A stretch of DNA of 64,000 nt from Nocardia sp. BMG51109 (GTDB lineage: Bacteria > Actinomycetota > Actinomycetes > Mycobacteriales > Mycobacteriaceae): the NCBI RefSeq assembly GCF_000526215.1, contig NZ_JAFQ01000004.1, positions 6,696,001 to 6,760,000 on the forward strand, written 5' to 3'. Below, piece after piece: positions 53,300 through 62,611 of the stretch. The notes under the pieces were generated by a model. It searched no databases. It was not told where the DNA came from and was given only the letters and a program-made list of their open reading frames with translations. Made by a program: the position numbers and the translations under genes. Every line of letters begins with the position of its first letter. Position 1 is the stretch's first letter.

Positions 53300-55914
53300 C
53301 AGCCACCGTCAGTAGCAACAGCAGCGACATCGTGCCGGAGGATCTGGTGAGCGTCACCATCGACGGCACCACCGTCAGCGTGCCCACCGGCACCCTGCTC
53401 ATCCGGGCGGCCGAACTGATCGGGATCCAGATTCCGCGCTTCTGTGATCATCCGCTGCTCGATCCGGTCGGCGCCTGCCGCCAATGCCTGGTCGAGGTGG
53501 AGGGACAGCGCAAGCCGGTGGCCTCGTGCACGATGGCCGTCACCGACGGCATGGTCGCGCATACCCAGCTCAGCTCCCCCGCCGCCGCCAAGGCGCAGGA
53601 AGGGGTGATGGAGCTGCTGCTGATCAACCATCCCCTCGACTGCCCGGTATGCGACAAGGGTGGCGAATGCCCGCTGCAGAACCAGGCGATGTCCAGCGGC
53701 CGCGCCGAATCGCGGTTCGAGGGCGTGAAACGCACGTATCCCAAGCCGATTCCGCTGTCGTCGGCCGTCCTGCTGGACCGGGAGCGCTGCGTGCTGTGCG
53801 CGCGCTGCACCCGGTTCGCTCAGCAGGTCGCGGGCGACCCGTTCATCGAGCTGATGGATCGCGGTGCGCTGGAGCAGGTCGGCATCGGCGGCTGCGCTCC
53901 CGACACCACGGGGCGCTCCGCAAGCTCCGCTCCCGACACCATGGGGCGCTCCGCAAGCTCCGCTCCCGACACCATGGGGCGCTCCGCAAGCTCCGCTCCC
54001 GACACCATGGGGCGCTCCGCAAGCTCCGCTCCCGACGGCGAGCCGTTCAATTCCTACTTCTCCGGCAACACCGTCCAGATCTGCCCGGTCGGCGCGCTCA
54101 CCGGCACCGCCTACCGGTTCCGGGCCCGCCCGTTCGACCTGGTCTCCAGCCCCGCCGTCTGCGAACACTGCGCCTCCGGCTGCGCGCAGCGCACCGACCA
54201 CCGCCGCGGAAAGGTGTTGCGGCGCTTGGCCGGTGACGACCCGCAGGTCAACGAGGAGTGGAACTGCGACAAGGGCCGGTGGGCGTTCACCTATGCCACC
54301 GAGCCCGACCGGCTGACGACGCCGCTCGTGCGCGGCTGGGACGGCACCCTCGCGCCCGCCTCCTGGTCGGAGGCGCTGGCCCGGGCGGCCGAGGGGCTCG
54401 CGGCCGCCCGCGGCAACGCGGGGGTGCTGGTCGGCGGCCGCGCCACCCTGGAGGACGCTTACGCCTACGCCAAGTTCGCGCGGATCGCGCTGGGCACCAA
54501 CGATATCGACTTCCGCGCCCGCGCCCATTCCGCGGAGGAGGCGCAGTTCCTCGCCGCCCGCGTCGCCGGACGAGGCATGACCGTCGACTACGCCGCGCTG
54601 GAGACGGCTCCGGTGGTGCTGCTGGCCGGGTTCGAGCCGGAAGAGGAGTCGCCGATCGTCTACCTGCGGCTGCGCAAGGCGGCCCGCAAGCGCGGGCTGC
54701 GGGTGTATTCCGTTGCGCCCTATGCCTCTCGCGGCCTCGAGCGGATGGCGGGAACGCTGCTGCCGACCGCGCCCGGCCGGGAGGCGCACGTGCTGGACAC
54801 CCTCGCGGACCTGCGGCCGCCCGAGCGGCCCGCGCAGGACCTCCCCGACGACCAGGTCTCGGAACTCACCAGGCTGCTTCGCCGGCCCGGCGCGGTCATC
54901 CTGGCGGGCGAACGCCTCGCCACCGCGTCCGGCGCCCTCTCCGCGGCGGTTCGCCTGGCCGACAGCACCCGAGCCACGCTCTCCTGGGTCCCCCGCCGCG
55001 CCGGTGAGCGCGGCGCGATCGAGGCGGGCGCCCTCCCCGGCCTGCTCCCGGGCGGGCGCCCCGTCGGTGATGCCCGTGCCCGCCAGCAGCTCCGCACCGC
55101 CTGGAACGTCGACGAGCTGCCCGGCGCCGCCGGCCGTGACACCACCGAAATCCTCGCCGCCGCACAGCAGCTCGGCGCCCTGGTGATCGGCGGCGTCGAA
55201 CCGCCGGACCTGCCCGATCCGCGGGCCGCGCTCGACGCGCTGGACGCCGCGCGCTTCGTGGTCAGCCTGGAACTGCGGCGCGGCGCGATCACCGACCGCG
55301 CCGACGTCGTGTTCCCGGTGGCGTCGACGATGGAGAAAGCGGGCACCTTCCTCACCTGGGAGGGCCGCACCCGCCAGTTCGACGCCGCGCTCGCCGATCC
55401 GACCGTCCGCCGCGCGGCGGCGCCGCTGGCCGACCACCGGGTGCTGCACGCCGTCGCCGACGAGATGGGTATCCGGCTCGGCCTGCCCGACGTCACCTCC
55501 GCGCGAGCCGAACTCGCCGACCTGGGCGGGTGGGACGGCGAACCGAGCCCCGCGCCCGCACACCCGCCCGAACCCGCGCCGCAGCCCGCTCCCGGCACGG
55601 CGGTCCTGGCCGGCTGGCGGATGCTGCTCGACAACGGCCGCATGCAGGACGGCGAACCGAACCTGGCGGGCACCGCGCGTCCCCCGATCGTGCGCATGTC
55701 CCGCGACACCGCCGCCGAAATCGACGCCACCACAGGCGATCCGGTGCGGGTGAGCACCGACCACGGCCACATCACGCTGCCGCTGGAGATCACCGCGATG
55801 CCCGATCGGGTGGTGTGGCTGCCGCTGAACTCTCCCGGGTCCGTGGTGTACGAGCAGCTCGCCACCATCCCCGGACACCTCGTGCGCATCCGACGGGAGG
55901 ACCACCGTGAGTGA
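53296..55914 (+). CDS. nuoG: NADH-quinone oxidoreductase subunit G, with a repeat insertion
   Basis: 872 residues from ATG 53296. Large iron-sulfur subunit. N1b: [17 protein letters not shown] and SCTM. N5: [18 protein letters not shown]4: [11 protein letters not shown] with CPVGALT. N7-type: CEHCASGC and WNCDKGRW. The molybdopterin-like domain follows. About 49 residues (199-247), mainly four copies of [11 protein letters not shown], interrupt the stretch that normally runs [19 protein letters not shown]. All cluster ligands are kept, so it may still work. Confidence 0.95.
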   Translation: MTATVSSNSSDIVPEDLVSVTIDGTTVSVPTGTLLIRAAELIGIQIPRFCDHPLLDPVGACRQCLVEVEGQRKPVASCTMAVTDGMVAHTQLSSPAAAKAQEGVMELLLINHPLDCPVCDKGGECPLQNQAMSSGRAESRFEGVKRTYPKPIPLSSAVLLDRERCVLCARCTRFAQQVAGDPFIELMDRGALEQVGIGGCAPDTTGRSASSAPDTMGRSASSAPDTMGRSASSAPDTMGRSASSAPDGEPFNSYFSGNTVQICPVGALTGTAYRFRARPFDLVSSPAVCEHCASGCAQRTDHRRGKVLRRLAGDDPQVNEEWNCDKGRWAFTYATEPDRLTTPLVRGWDGTLAPASWSEALARAAEGLAAARGNAGVLVGGRATLEDAYAYAKFARIALGTNDIDFRARAHSAEEAQFLAARVAGRGMTVDYAALETAPVVLLAGFEPEEESPIVYLRLRKAARKRGLRVYSVAPYASRGLERMAGTLLPTAPGREAHVLDTLADLRPPERPAQDLPDDQVSELTRLLRRPGAVILAGERLATASGALSAAVRLADSTRATLSWVPRRAGERGAIEAGALPGLLPGGRPVGDARARQQLRTAWNVDELPGAAGRDTTEILAAAQQLGALVIGGVEPPDLPDPRAALDALDAARFVVSLELRRGAITDRADVVFPVASTMEKAGTFLTWEGRTRQFDAALADPTVRRAAAPLADHRVLHAVADEMGIRLGLPDVTSARAELADLGGWDGEPSPAPAHPPEPAPQPAPGTAVLAGWRMLLDNGRMQDGEPNLAGTARPPIVRMSRDTAAEIDATTGDPVRVSTDHGHITLPLEITAMPDRVVWLPLNSPGSVVYEQLATIPGHLVRIRREDHRE
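53896..54036 (+). repeat. 33-bp tandem repeat, four full copies, inside nuoG
   Basis: Units begin at 53896, 53929, 53962 and 53995, with a 9-bp partial copy to 54036. The units are identical except for one base (ACCACG in the first, ACCATG in the rest). In frame, each adds 11 residues. Core GCGCTCCGCAAGCTCCGC resembles the insertion in cbbX. Confidence 0.95.
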
Positions 55915-57757
55915 TTTGACGGCATTCGGCCACGACCCCTGGTGGCTGATCCTGCTGAAGTCCGTCGGGATCTTCGTCTTCCTGCTGACCATCCCGCTGC
56001 TGGGCGTGCTCATCGAACGCAAGGTCGTCGCCTGGATGCAGATGCGCGTCGGCCCCAACCGGGTCGGCCCGCGCGGCACGCTGCAGTCCCTCGCGGACGG
56101 GGCGAAGATGCTGCTCAAGGAGGACATCGTCCCGGCCATCGTGGACAAGCCGATCTACATCCTGGCGCCGGTGATCGCGCTGATTCCGGCGGTGATGGCC
56201 TTCGCGGTGATCCCGATGGGGCCGCAGGTGTCGATCTTCGGGACGTCGACCCCGTTGCAGCTCACCGACATGCCGGTCGGCGTGCTCTACGTCCTCGCGA
56301 TGGCATCGGTCGGCGTGTACGGCATCGTGCTCGCGGGCTGGGCCTCCGGATCGACGTATCCGCTGCTCGGCGGCCTGCGCTCGACCGCCCAGGTGATCTC
56401 CTACGAGATCGCCATGGCCGCCTGCTTCGCCGCGGTGTTCCTGCTGACCGGCACGATGTCCACCTCGGGCATCGTCGACAGCCAGTGGGGCACCTGGAAC
56501 GTCTTCCTGCTGCTGCCGTCGTTCCTGATCTACGCGGTGTCGATGGTCGGCGAGACCAACCGGGCACCGTTCGATCTTCCCGAGGCCGAGGGCGAGCTGG
56601 TCGGCGGCTTCCACACCGAGTACTCCTCGCTGAAGTTCGCCATGTTCATGATGGCCGAGTACATCAACATGGGCACCGTCTCGGCGCTCGCCACCACGCT
56701 GTTCTTCGGCGGCTGGCACGCGCCGTTCCCGCTGAGCCTCTGGGAGGGCGCCAATTCCGGCTGGTGGCCGATCCTGTGGTTCACCGCCAAGGTCTGGACC
56801 TTCCTGTTCGTCTTCATCTGGCTGCGCGGCACGCTGCCCCGCCTGCGCTACGACCAGTTCATGAATCTCGGCTGGAAGCTGCTGATCCCCGTCTCGCTGC
56901 TGTGGGTGATGGTGGTCGCGACGCTGAAGGTGCTGCAGGACAACGGGACTCACATCGAAACCGCGGGACTCGTGGTCGGCGGCATCGTGGTCGCGGCGCT
57001 GTTGCTCGGCGTGATGCTGCGGGCCGGGCACAGGGGGGACGATCGCCGCGCCGAGACCGGCCCGGCCACACCGGAACCCTATGCGGGATTCCCGGTGCCG
57101 CCGATCCCGCCCCAGCCCGTGCGCGAGACCGCCGAGCCAGGGGTGCTGGAGCCGCTGGGCGGCTTCGCCGTCACCTTCGCCACCATGTTCAAGGAGAAGA
57201 ACACCGAGTTCTATCCGGAGGAGAAGGTCCCGACCGCGCCGCGCTACCACGGCCGCCACCAGCTCAACCGGCATCCGGACGGCCTGGAGAAGTGCATCGG
57301 CTGCGAGCTGTGCGCGTGGGCCTGCCCCGCCGACGCCATCTACGTCGAGGGCGCCGACAACACCGAAGGCGGTCGCTTCTCCCCCGGCGAGCGTTACGGG
57401 CAGGTCTATCAGATCAACTACCTGCGCTGCATCGGCTGCGGCCTGTGCATCGAGGCATGCCCCACCCGGGCGCTGACCATGACCAACGACTACGAGATGG
57501 CCGACGACAACCGCGGCGACCTCATCTTCGAAAAGGATCAGCTCCTCGCCCCGCTGCGGAGCGGCATGATGCCGGCGCCGCATCCCGCGTATCCGGGTGC
57601 GACGGAAGAGGACTACTACCTCGGCAACGTCCCGGCCGCGCCGGGCACACCCGAGGACACGGGTCTGCGACAGACCGCCGCCGACACAAGGCCCACCGGA
57701 GCCGACGAGCCCCACCGGGAGCCGGCCGCCGCCGGTACGGAAGGACCACCGCGATGA
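55907..57757 (+). CDS. predicted NuoH-NuoI fusion of NADH-quinone oxidoreductase
   Basis: 616 residues in one open frame from GTG 55907, overlapping nuoG by eight bases. Residues 1 to about 380 are NuoH, the eight-helix membrane subunit beside the quinone tunnel ([40 protein letters not shown]). A Pro-rich linker (about 385-412) leads to NuoI (413-616) with both ferredoxin motifs, [12 protein letters not shown] (from 463) and [12 protein letters not shown] (from 508), for N6a and N6b. There is no stop between. GTG 57143 (Val413) is an in-frame internal start that could still yield separate NuoI. Confidence 0.9.
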   Translation: MSDLTAFGHDPWWLILLKSVGIFVFLLTIPLLGVLIERKVVAWMQMRVGPNRVGPRGTLQSLADGAKMLLKEDIVPAIVDKPIYILAPVIALIPAVMAFAVIPMGPQVSIFGTSTPLQLTDMPVGVLYVLAMASVGVYGIVLAGWASGSTYPLLGGLRSTAQVISYEIAMAACFAAVFLLTGTMSTSGIVDSQWGTWNVFLLLPSFLIYAVSMVGETNRAPFDLPEAEGELVGGFHTEYSSLKFAMFMMAEYINMGTVSALATTLFFGGWHAPFPLSLWEGANSGWWPILWFTAKVWTFLFVFIWLRGTLPRLRYDQFMNLGWKLLIPVSLLWVMVVATLKVLQDNGTHIETAGLVVGGIVVAALLLGVMLRAGHRGDDRRAETGPATPEPYAGFPVPPIPPQPVRETAEPGVLEPLGGFAVTFATMFKEKNTEFYPEEKVPTAPRYHGRHQLNRHPDGLEKCIGCELCAWACPADAIYVEGADNTEGGRFSPGERYGQVYQINYLRCIGCGLCIEACPTRALTMTNDYEMADDNRGDLIFEKDQLLAPLRSGMMPAPHPAYPGATEEDYYLGNVPAAPGTPEDTGLRQTAADTRPTGADEPHREPAAAGTEGPPR

Positions 57758-57867
57758 AACCAAGCGCGACCGCGGACCACCCGTGCCGCTTTCACGGCCG
57801 GGACGAACATCGTTACCGCGCACATCGGTCCGGACGGGCCATCGGCGCGGCGGGAGGTGCGCGATGA
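57754..57867 (+). CDS. 37-residue coupling ORF between nuoI and nuoJ
   Basis: ATG 57754 overlaps the NuoHI stop (ATGA), and its own stop TGA at 57865 overlaps the nuoJ start (ATGA at 57864). Product is basic, His/Arg-rich ([19 protein letters not shown]), with no known family. The GGGAGG for nuoJ lies inside it. Its value may be in carrying ribosomes across the gap rather than in the peptide. Confidence 0.5.
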   Translation: MKPSATADHPCRFHGRDEHRYRAHRSGRAIGAAGGAR

Positions 57868-58733
57868 ATTACCTTGCCGCCGACGCGGTTACCCGGACCT
57901 CGACCGGTGAAGCCGTGACCTTCTGGATTCTCGCGGTGGTCGCCGTGGCAGGCGCTCTGGGCATGGTCTGTGCGCGCAAGGCGGTGCATTCGGCGCTGTG
58001 CCTGGCCGCCACCATGATCACGCTGTCGGTGTTCTATATCGCCCAGAACGCGCTGTTCCTGGGCGTGGTGCAGATCGTGGTCTACACCGGCGCGGTCATG
58101 ATGCTGTTCCTGTTCGTGCTCATGCTGGTCGGCGTCGATTCGGCCGAATCGCTGCGGGAGACACTGCGCGGTCACCGGATCGCGGTCGTCCTGGTCGGAC
58201 TCGGATTCGGCGCGCTGCTGATCGGCGCGATCGCCCGTGGCGTGCACGACGATTCGGTCGCACCGGTCGGCGCCGGATTCGGCGAGGACACCATCGCCGC
58301 ACTCGCCGAGTTGATCTTCGTGCGCTACGTGTGGGCGTTCGAACTCACCGGCGCGCTGCTGATCACCGCCACCCTCGGCGCCATGGTGCTGGCCCACCGG
58401 GAGCGCTTCGGCCCGCGCACCGACCAGCGGGAGATGTCGAAACGCCGGGTGCGCGAGGGACGTCAGGTCACCCCGCTCCCGACGCCCGGCGTCTACGCCC
58501 GGCACAACGCGGTCGACGTCCCGGCCCGGCTGCCCGACGGATCGTTCGCCGAACTCTCGGTCAGCACCATCCTGCGCCACCGCCGCGACCGCGCCCACAC
58601 CGAGGCCGCGGCCATCGGAGTCCGCACCGCGAACGGCGGTGACTCACCGAACGCCGGTGACTCACCGAACGGCAACGGTCACAACGGGAACGGCTCCACC
58701 CACGGCTCCGACGACAACCCCACGCACGGCTGA
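57864..58733 (+). CDS. nuoJ: NADH-quinone oxidoreductase subunit J
   Basis: 289 residues from ATG 57864. Five-helix membrane subunit: ARKAVHSALCLAATMITLSVFYIAQNALFLGVVQIVVYTGAVMMLFLFVLMLVG is the family core. The soluble tail is long (after about residue 175) and ends in GDSPNAGDSPNGNGHNGNG, a small repeat. Fifteen bases separate it from nuoK. Confidence 0.95.
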   Translation: MNYLAADAVTRTSTGEAVTFWILAVVAVAGALGMVCARKAVHSALCLAATMITLSVFYIAQNALFLGVVQIVVYTGAVMMLFLFVLMLVGVDSAESLRETLRGHRIAVVLVGLGFGALLIGAIARGVHDDSVAPVGAGFGEDTIAALAELIFVRYVWAFELTGALLITATLGAMVLAHRERFGPRTDQREMSKRRVREGRQVTPLPTPGVYARHNAVDVPARLPDGSFAELSVSTILRHRRDRAHTEAAAIGVRTANGGDSPNAGDSPNGNGHNGNGSTHGSDDNPTHG

Positions 58734-58748
58734 GAGAGAGGCTCCGCG

Positions 58749-59048
58749 GTGAATCCGGACAACTACCTGTATCTGTCCGCGCTGCTGTTCACCATCGGCG
58801 CGGCCGGTGTCCTGGTGCGGCGCAACGCGATCGTGGTGTTCATGTGCATCGAACTGATGCTGAACGCGGTCAACCTGGCCTTCGTCACCTTCGCGCGGGA
58901 GCGCGCGAACCTCGACGGCCAGGTGTTCGCATTCTTCACGATGGTGGTGGCCGCCGCCGAGGTCGTCGTCGGCCTGGCCATCATCATGACCATCTTCCGC
59001 GCCCGCCGCTCGACCTCGGTCGACGACGCCAACCTGCTGAAGTACTGA
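58749..59048 (+). CDS. nuoK: NADH-quinone oxidoreductase subunit K
   Basis: 99 residues from GTG 58749, with GAGAGAGG upstream. Three-helix antiporter-like subunit, with the conserved membrane glutamates in [13 protein letters not shown] and [13 protein letters not shown] that take part in proton pumping. One base separates its stop from nuoL. Confidence 0.96.
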   Translation: MNPDNYLYLSALLFTIGAAGVLVRRNAIVVFMCIELMLNAVNLAFVTFARERANLDGQVFAFFTMVVAAAEVVVGLAIIMTIFRARRSTSVDDANLLKY

Positions 59049-59049
59049 C

Positions 59050-60933
59050 GTGGATACCACGCTGACGCTCTGGTTGCTGCCGGCCCTGCCGCTGGCCGGT
59101 GCGGTGATCCTGCTGCTGGCCGGCCGGCTGAGCGACCGCTGGGGGCATTGGCTCGGCTGTCTGCTGGCGCTGGCCTCGTTCGCCGTCGCGGGCTGGGCGT
59201 TCTTCGACATGCTCGGCCGCGCAACCGACGCGCGGCCCGTCGCGCACAGCTTCTTCAGCTGGGTGCCCGTCGCCGGGTTGCAGGCCGACTTCGCGCTGCG
59301 GCTCGATCAGCTGTCGATGTGCTTCGCGCTGCTGATCACCGGTGTCGGCTCTCTGATCCACATCTATTCGGTCGGGTACATGAGCCACGACCCGGGCCGG
59401 CGCCGGTTCTTCGCGTACCTCAACCTGTTCCTGGCCGCCATGCTGGTGCTGGTCCTCGCCGACAACTACCTGGTGCTGTATCTCGGCTGGGAGGGCGTCG
59501 GCCTGGCGTCCTACCTGCTGATCGGCTTCTGGCACGACAAGCCTTCGGCCGCAACGGCGGCGAAGAAGGCCTTCGTGGTGAACCGGGTCGGCGACATGGG
59601 CCTGGCGATCGCGCTGTTCGCCATGTTCGCCACGTTCGGGTCGGTCGACTTCGGCGTCGTATTCGCCGGCGCCCCGCAGGCGGGCGAGGGCACGCTGACC
59701 GCGATCGGCCTGCTGTTGCTGCTCGGGGCGTGCGGTAAATCCGCGCAGGTGCCGCTGCAGTCCTGGCTCGGCGACGCGATGGAGGGCCCCACACCGGTGT
59801 CGGCGCTCATCCACGCCGCCACCATGGTCACCGCCGGTGTCTACCTGATCGCGCGCTCCGGCCCGATCTTCGATCTCGCACCGGGCGCGCGCGCCGCGGT
59901 GATGGCGGTCGGCGCGGTGACGCTGCTGTTCGGCGCGATCATCGGCTGCGCCAAGGACGACATCAAGAAGGCGCTGGCCGCGTCCACCATGAGCCAGATC
60001 GGGTACATGGTGCTCGCGGCGGGGCTCGGGCCGATCGGATACGCCGCCGCCATCATGCATCTGCTCACCCACGGCTTCTTCAAGGCCGGGCTGTTCCTCG
60101 GCGCCGGTTCGGTGATGCACGGGATGAACGACGAGACCGATATGCGCCGCTACGGCGGTCTGCGCGCGGTCATGCCGATCACCTACGCCACCTTCGGGCT
60201 CGGGTATCTCGCGATCATCGGCGTGCCGCCGTTCTCCGGATTCTTCTCCAAGGATCGAATCATCGAGTCCGCCTTCGCCTTCGGCGGCGCCGGGGGCATC
60301 GTGGCCGGGCTCGCGGCCCTGCTCGGCGCCGGCATCACCGCGTTCTACATGACCCGGGTCATGCTGATGACCTTCTTCGGTGAACGCCGCTGGCACGAGG
60401 ACGCGCACCCGCACGAATCCCCCGCGGTCATGACGGGCCCGATGATCCTGCTGGCCATCGGCTCCGTCGCGGCCGGCGGGCTGCTGGTGTTCGGCTCGTC
60501 GCTGCAGAACTGGCTGGAACCGGTGGTCGGCGCGCATCACGGCGAGCCCGCGATTCCGGCCTGGGCGATCACGATCCTCGCGCTGGTGGTCGTCGCGGCC
60601 GGTGTGTGGGTCGCCTACAGCCGCTACGCCCGCACGGTCCCCGAGACGGCACCGGCCGGATCGGTTCTCACGCGCGCGGCCCGCCGCGACCTGTACGGCG
60701 ATGCCCTGAACGAGGCGGCGTTCATGCGCACCGGGCAGCAGCTGACCAGATCGCTGGTGTTCGTCGACAAGCGCGGAATCGACGGCCTGGTCAATACGAC
60801 GGCCGCCGTCATCGGCGGCCTGTCGGCCCGAATCCGGCGCGTGCAAACCGGTTTCGTGCGCTCCTACGCCCTGTCCATGTTCACCGGCGCGGCCCTGGTG
60901 GTCGCCGCCCTGCTGGCGGTGAGGTTGCTGTGA
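59050..60933 (+). CDS. nuoL: NADH-quinone oxidoreductase subunit L
   Basis: 627 residues from GTG 59050. Mrp-antiporter-like proton-pumping subunit at the distal end. Signatures: [47 protein letters not shown] with the channel lysine nearby, and the long lateral helix region at the C-terminus. Overlaps nuoM by four bases. Confidence 0.97.
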   Translation: MDTTLTLWLLPALPLAGAVILLLAGRLSDRWGHWLGCLLALASFAVAGWAFFDMLGRATDARPVAHSFFSWVPVAGLQADFALRLDQLSMCFALLITGVGSLIHIYSVGYMSHDPGRRRFFAYLNLFLAAMLVLVLADNYLVLYLGWEGVGLASYLLIGFWHDKPSAATAAKKAFVVNRVGDMGLAIALFAMFATFGSVDFGVVFAGAPQAGEGTLTAIGLLLLLGACGKSAQVPLQSWLGDAMEGPTPVSALIHAATMVTAGVYLIARSGPIFDLAPGARAAVMAVGAVTLLFGAIIGCAKDDIKKALAASTMSQIGYMVLAAGLGPIGYAAAIMHLLTHGFFKAGLFLGAGSVMHGMNDETDMRRYGGLRAVMPITYATFGLGYLAIIGVPPFSGFFSKDRIIESAFAFGGAGGIVAGLAALLGAGITAFYMTRVMLMTFFGERRWHEDAHPHESPAVMTGPMILLAIGSVAAGGLLVFGSSLQNWLEPVVGAHHGEPAIPAWAITILALVVVAAGVWVAYSRYARTVPETAPAGSVLTRAARRDLYGDALNEAAFMRTGQQLTRSLVFVDKRGIDGLVNTTAAVIGGLSARIRRVQTGFVRSYALSMFTGAALVVAALLAVRLL

Positions 60934-62567
60934 ACAGTTTTCCGTGGCTGACGACCCTGTGGGTGCTGCCCCTGGCCGGCGCCGCACTCGTTCTCCTGCT
61001 GCCGGGGGCGCAGCGCACCCTGGCCCGGTCGACCGGGCTGGCGATATCGCTCGCCACGCTGGCGATCGGGATCGTGGTGGCGGTGCGGTTCGAACCCGGC
61101 GGCGCGCAGTTCCAATTCGTCGAATCGCACCGCTGGATACCGGCTTTCGGCGCCGGGTACACGCTCGGCGTCGACGGCATCGCGCTGGTGCTGGTGCTGC
61201 TGACGGCCGCGCTGGTACCGCTGCTGATCCTCGCGGGCTGGAAGGACGAACGGGAAGTCGGTTCGGGCCGCCGCGTCGCGCACATCTATGTGGCGCTGAC
61301 GCTGGTCGTCGAGTCGATGGTGCTGATCTCGTTCACCTCGCTGGACATCCTGCTGTTCTACGTGTTCTTCGAGGTGATGCTGATCCCGATGTACTTCCTC
61401 ATCGGCGGCTTCGGCCCGCGCACGGTGTCCGGCGACGGGGCCGACGAGGCGGCCGCGCGCCGGCAGCGCTCGCGGGCGGCGGTGAAGTTCCTGCTGTACA
61501 ACCTGTTCGGCGGACTCATCATGCTGGCCGCGGTGATCGGGCTGTACGTGCTCACCGCCCGGGAGAAGCTGGGCGCCGACGGGGGCGGCACCTTCGATTT
61601 CCGGGCCGTCATGGCCGCCGCCAACTCGGGTGAACTGGGCGCGGGCCCGGCGGTGCTGAACGCGATCTTCCTCGGTTTCCTGTTCGCGTTCGCCGTCAAG
61701 GCGCCGCTGTGGCCGCTGCATACCTGGCTGCCCGGCGCGGCCGTCTCCGCGACACCGGCCAGCGCGGTGCTGATGATGGCGGTGGTCGACAAGGTCGGCA
61801 CCTTCGGCATGCTGCGCTATTGTCTGTCGCTGTTCCCGTCGGCATCGAGTACGTATGCGCCGCTGATCAGCACGCTGGCGGTGATCGGCATCGTCTACGG
61901 GGCACTGCTGGCCATCGGCCAATCCGATGTGATGCGGCTGATCGCCTACACCTCGATCTCGCACTTCGGATTCATCATCCTGGGCATCTTCGCCATGACC
62001 AACCAGAGCGGGGCCGGGGCGACGCTGTACATGATCAACCACGGCATCTCCACCGCGGCGCTGTTCCTGATCGCCGGATTCCTGGTGTCGCGCCGGGGAA
62101 CTCGCGTCATCGCCGAATTCGGCGGGGTGCAGAAGGTGGCGCCCGTCCTGGCCGGAACCTTCCTCATCGCCGGACTGGCCACGCTCTCGCTGCCCGGCCT
62201 GGCGCCGTTCGTCAGCGAATTCCTCGTCCTGGCAGGCACATTCACCCGTTATCCGGTGGCCGCGATCTGCGCCACCGGCGCACTGGTGCTGGCGGCGCTC
62301 TACGTGCTGTGGCTCTACCAGCGGATGATGACGGGCCCGGTGAAGAAGGGCAACGAGCGGCTCCAGGACCTGCTGCCGCGCGAACTCGTGGTCGTCGCCC
62401 CGCTGCTGATCGCCCTGGTATTCCTCGGCGCCTACCCCAAACCCGTACTGGACCGCATCAATCCGGCCGTGGCGAGCACCCTGACGACGATCGGCAAGCA
62501 CGACCCCGCGCCGAACGTGCCGCAGCAGGAGGCCGCCGTCGCCCCGGCCGGAGGTGCGCACAAATGA
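60930..62567 (+). CDS. nuoM: NADH-quinone oxidoreductase subunit M
   Basis: 545 residues from GTG 60930. Second antiporter-like pump subunit: [57 protein letters not shown], and [13 protein letters not shown]. The last 30 residues are soluble and Ala-rich. Followed by a 15-codon coupling ORF. Confidence 0.97.
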   Translation: MNSFPWLTTLWVLPLAGAALVLLLPGAQRTLARSTGLAISLATLAIGIVVAVRFEPGGAQFQFVESHRWIPAFGAGYTLGVDGIALVLVLLTAALVPLLILAGWKDEREVGSGRRVAHIYVALTLVVESMVLISFTSLDILLFYVFFEVMLIPMYFLIGGFGPRTVSGDGADEAAARRQRSRAAVKFLLYNLFGGLIMLAAVIGLYVLTAREKLGADGGGTFDFRAVMAAANSGELGAGPAVLNAIFLGFLFAFAVKAPLWPLHTWLPGAAVSATPASAVLMMAVVDKVGTFGMLRYCLSLFPSASSTYAPLISTLAVIGIVYGALLAIGQSDVMRLIAYTSISHFGFIILGIFAMTNQSGAGATLYMINHGISTAALFLIAGFLVSRRGTRVIAEFGGVQKVAPVLAGTFLIAGLATLSLPGLAPFVSEFLVLAGTFTRYPVAAICATGALVLAALYVLWLYQRMMTGPVKKGNERLQDLLPRELVVVAPLLIALVFLGAYPKPVLDRINPAVASTLTTIGKHDPAPNVPQQEAAVAPAGGAHK

Positions 62568-62611
62568 GCCTCGTGGCCGCCGTCCCCCGCAGCGGAGGTA
62601 CAGACCAGTGA
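62564..62611 (+). CDS. 15-residue coupling ORF between nuoM and nuoN
   Basis: ATG 62564 overlaps the nuoM stop (ATGA), and its stop TGA (62609-62611) overlaps the nuoN start (GTGA at 62608). The nuoN ribosome binding site GCGGAGGT is inside it. The peptide itself is probably unimportant; the arrangement allows terminating ribosomes to restart at nuoN. Confidence 0.45.
   Translation: MSLVAAVPRSGGTDQ

Noticed and set aside
53896..54036. CRISPR array
   Set aside because: The units are directly abutting with no unique spacers and stay in the nuoG frame.
53020..56148. 1042-codon open frame on the minus strand across nuoF-nuoG-nuoH
   Set aside because: It lies antisense to well-supported nuo genes, has Gly/Arg/Gln-rich composition typical of a GC-rich shadow frame, and matches no family.
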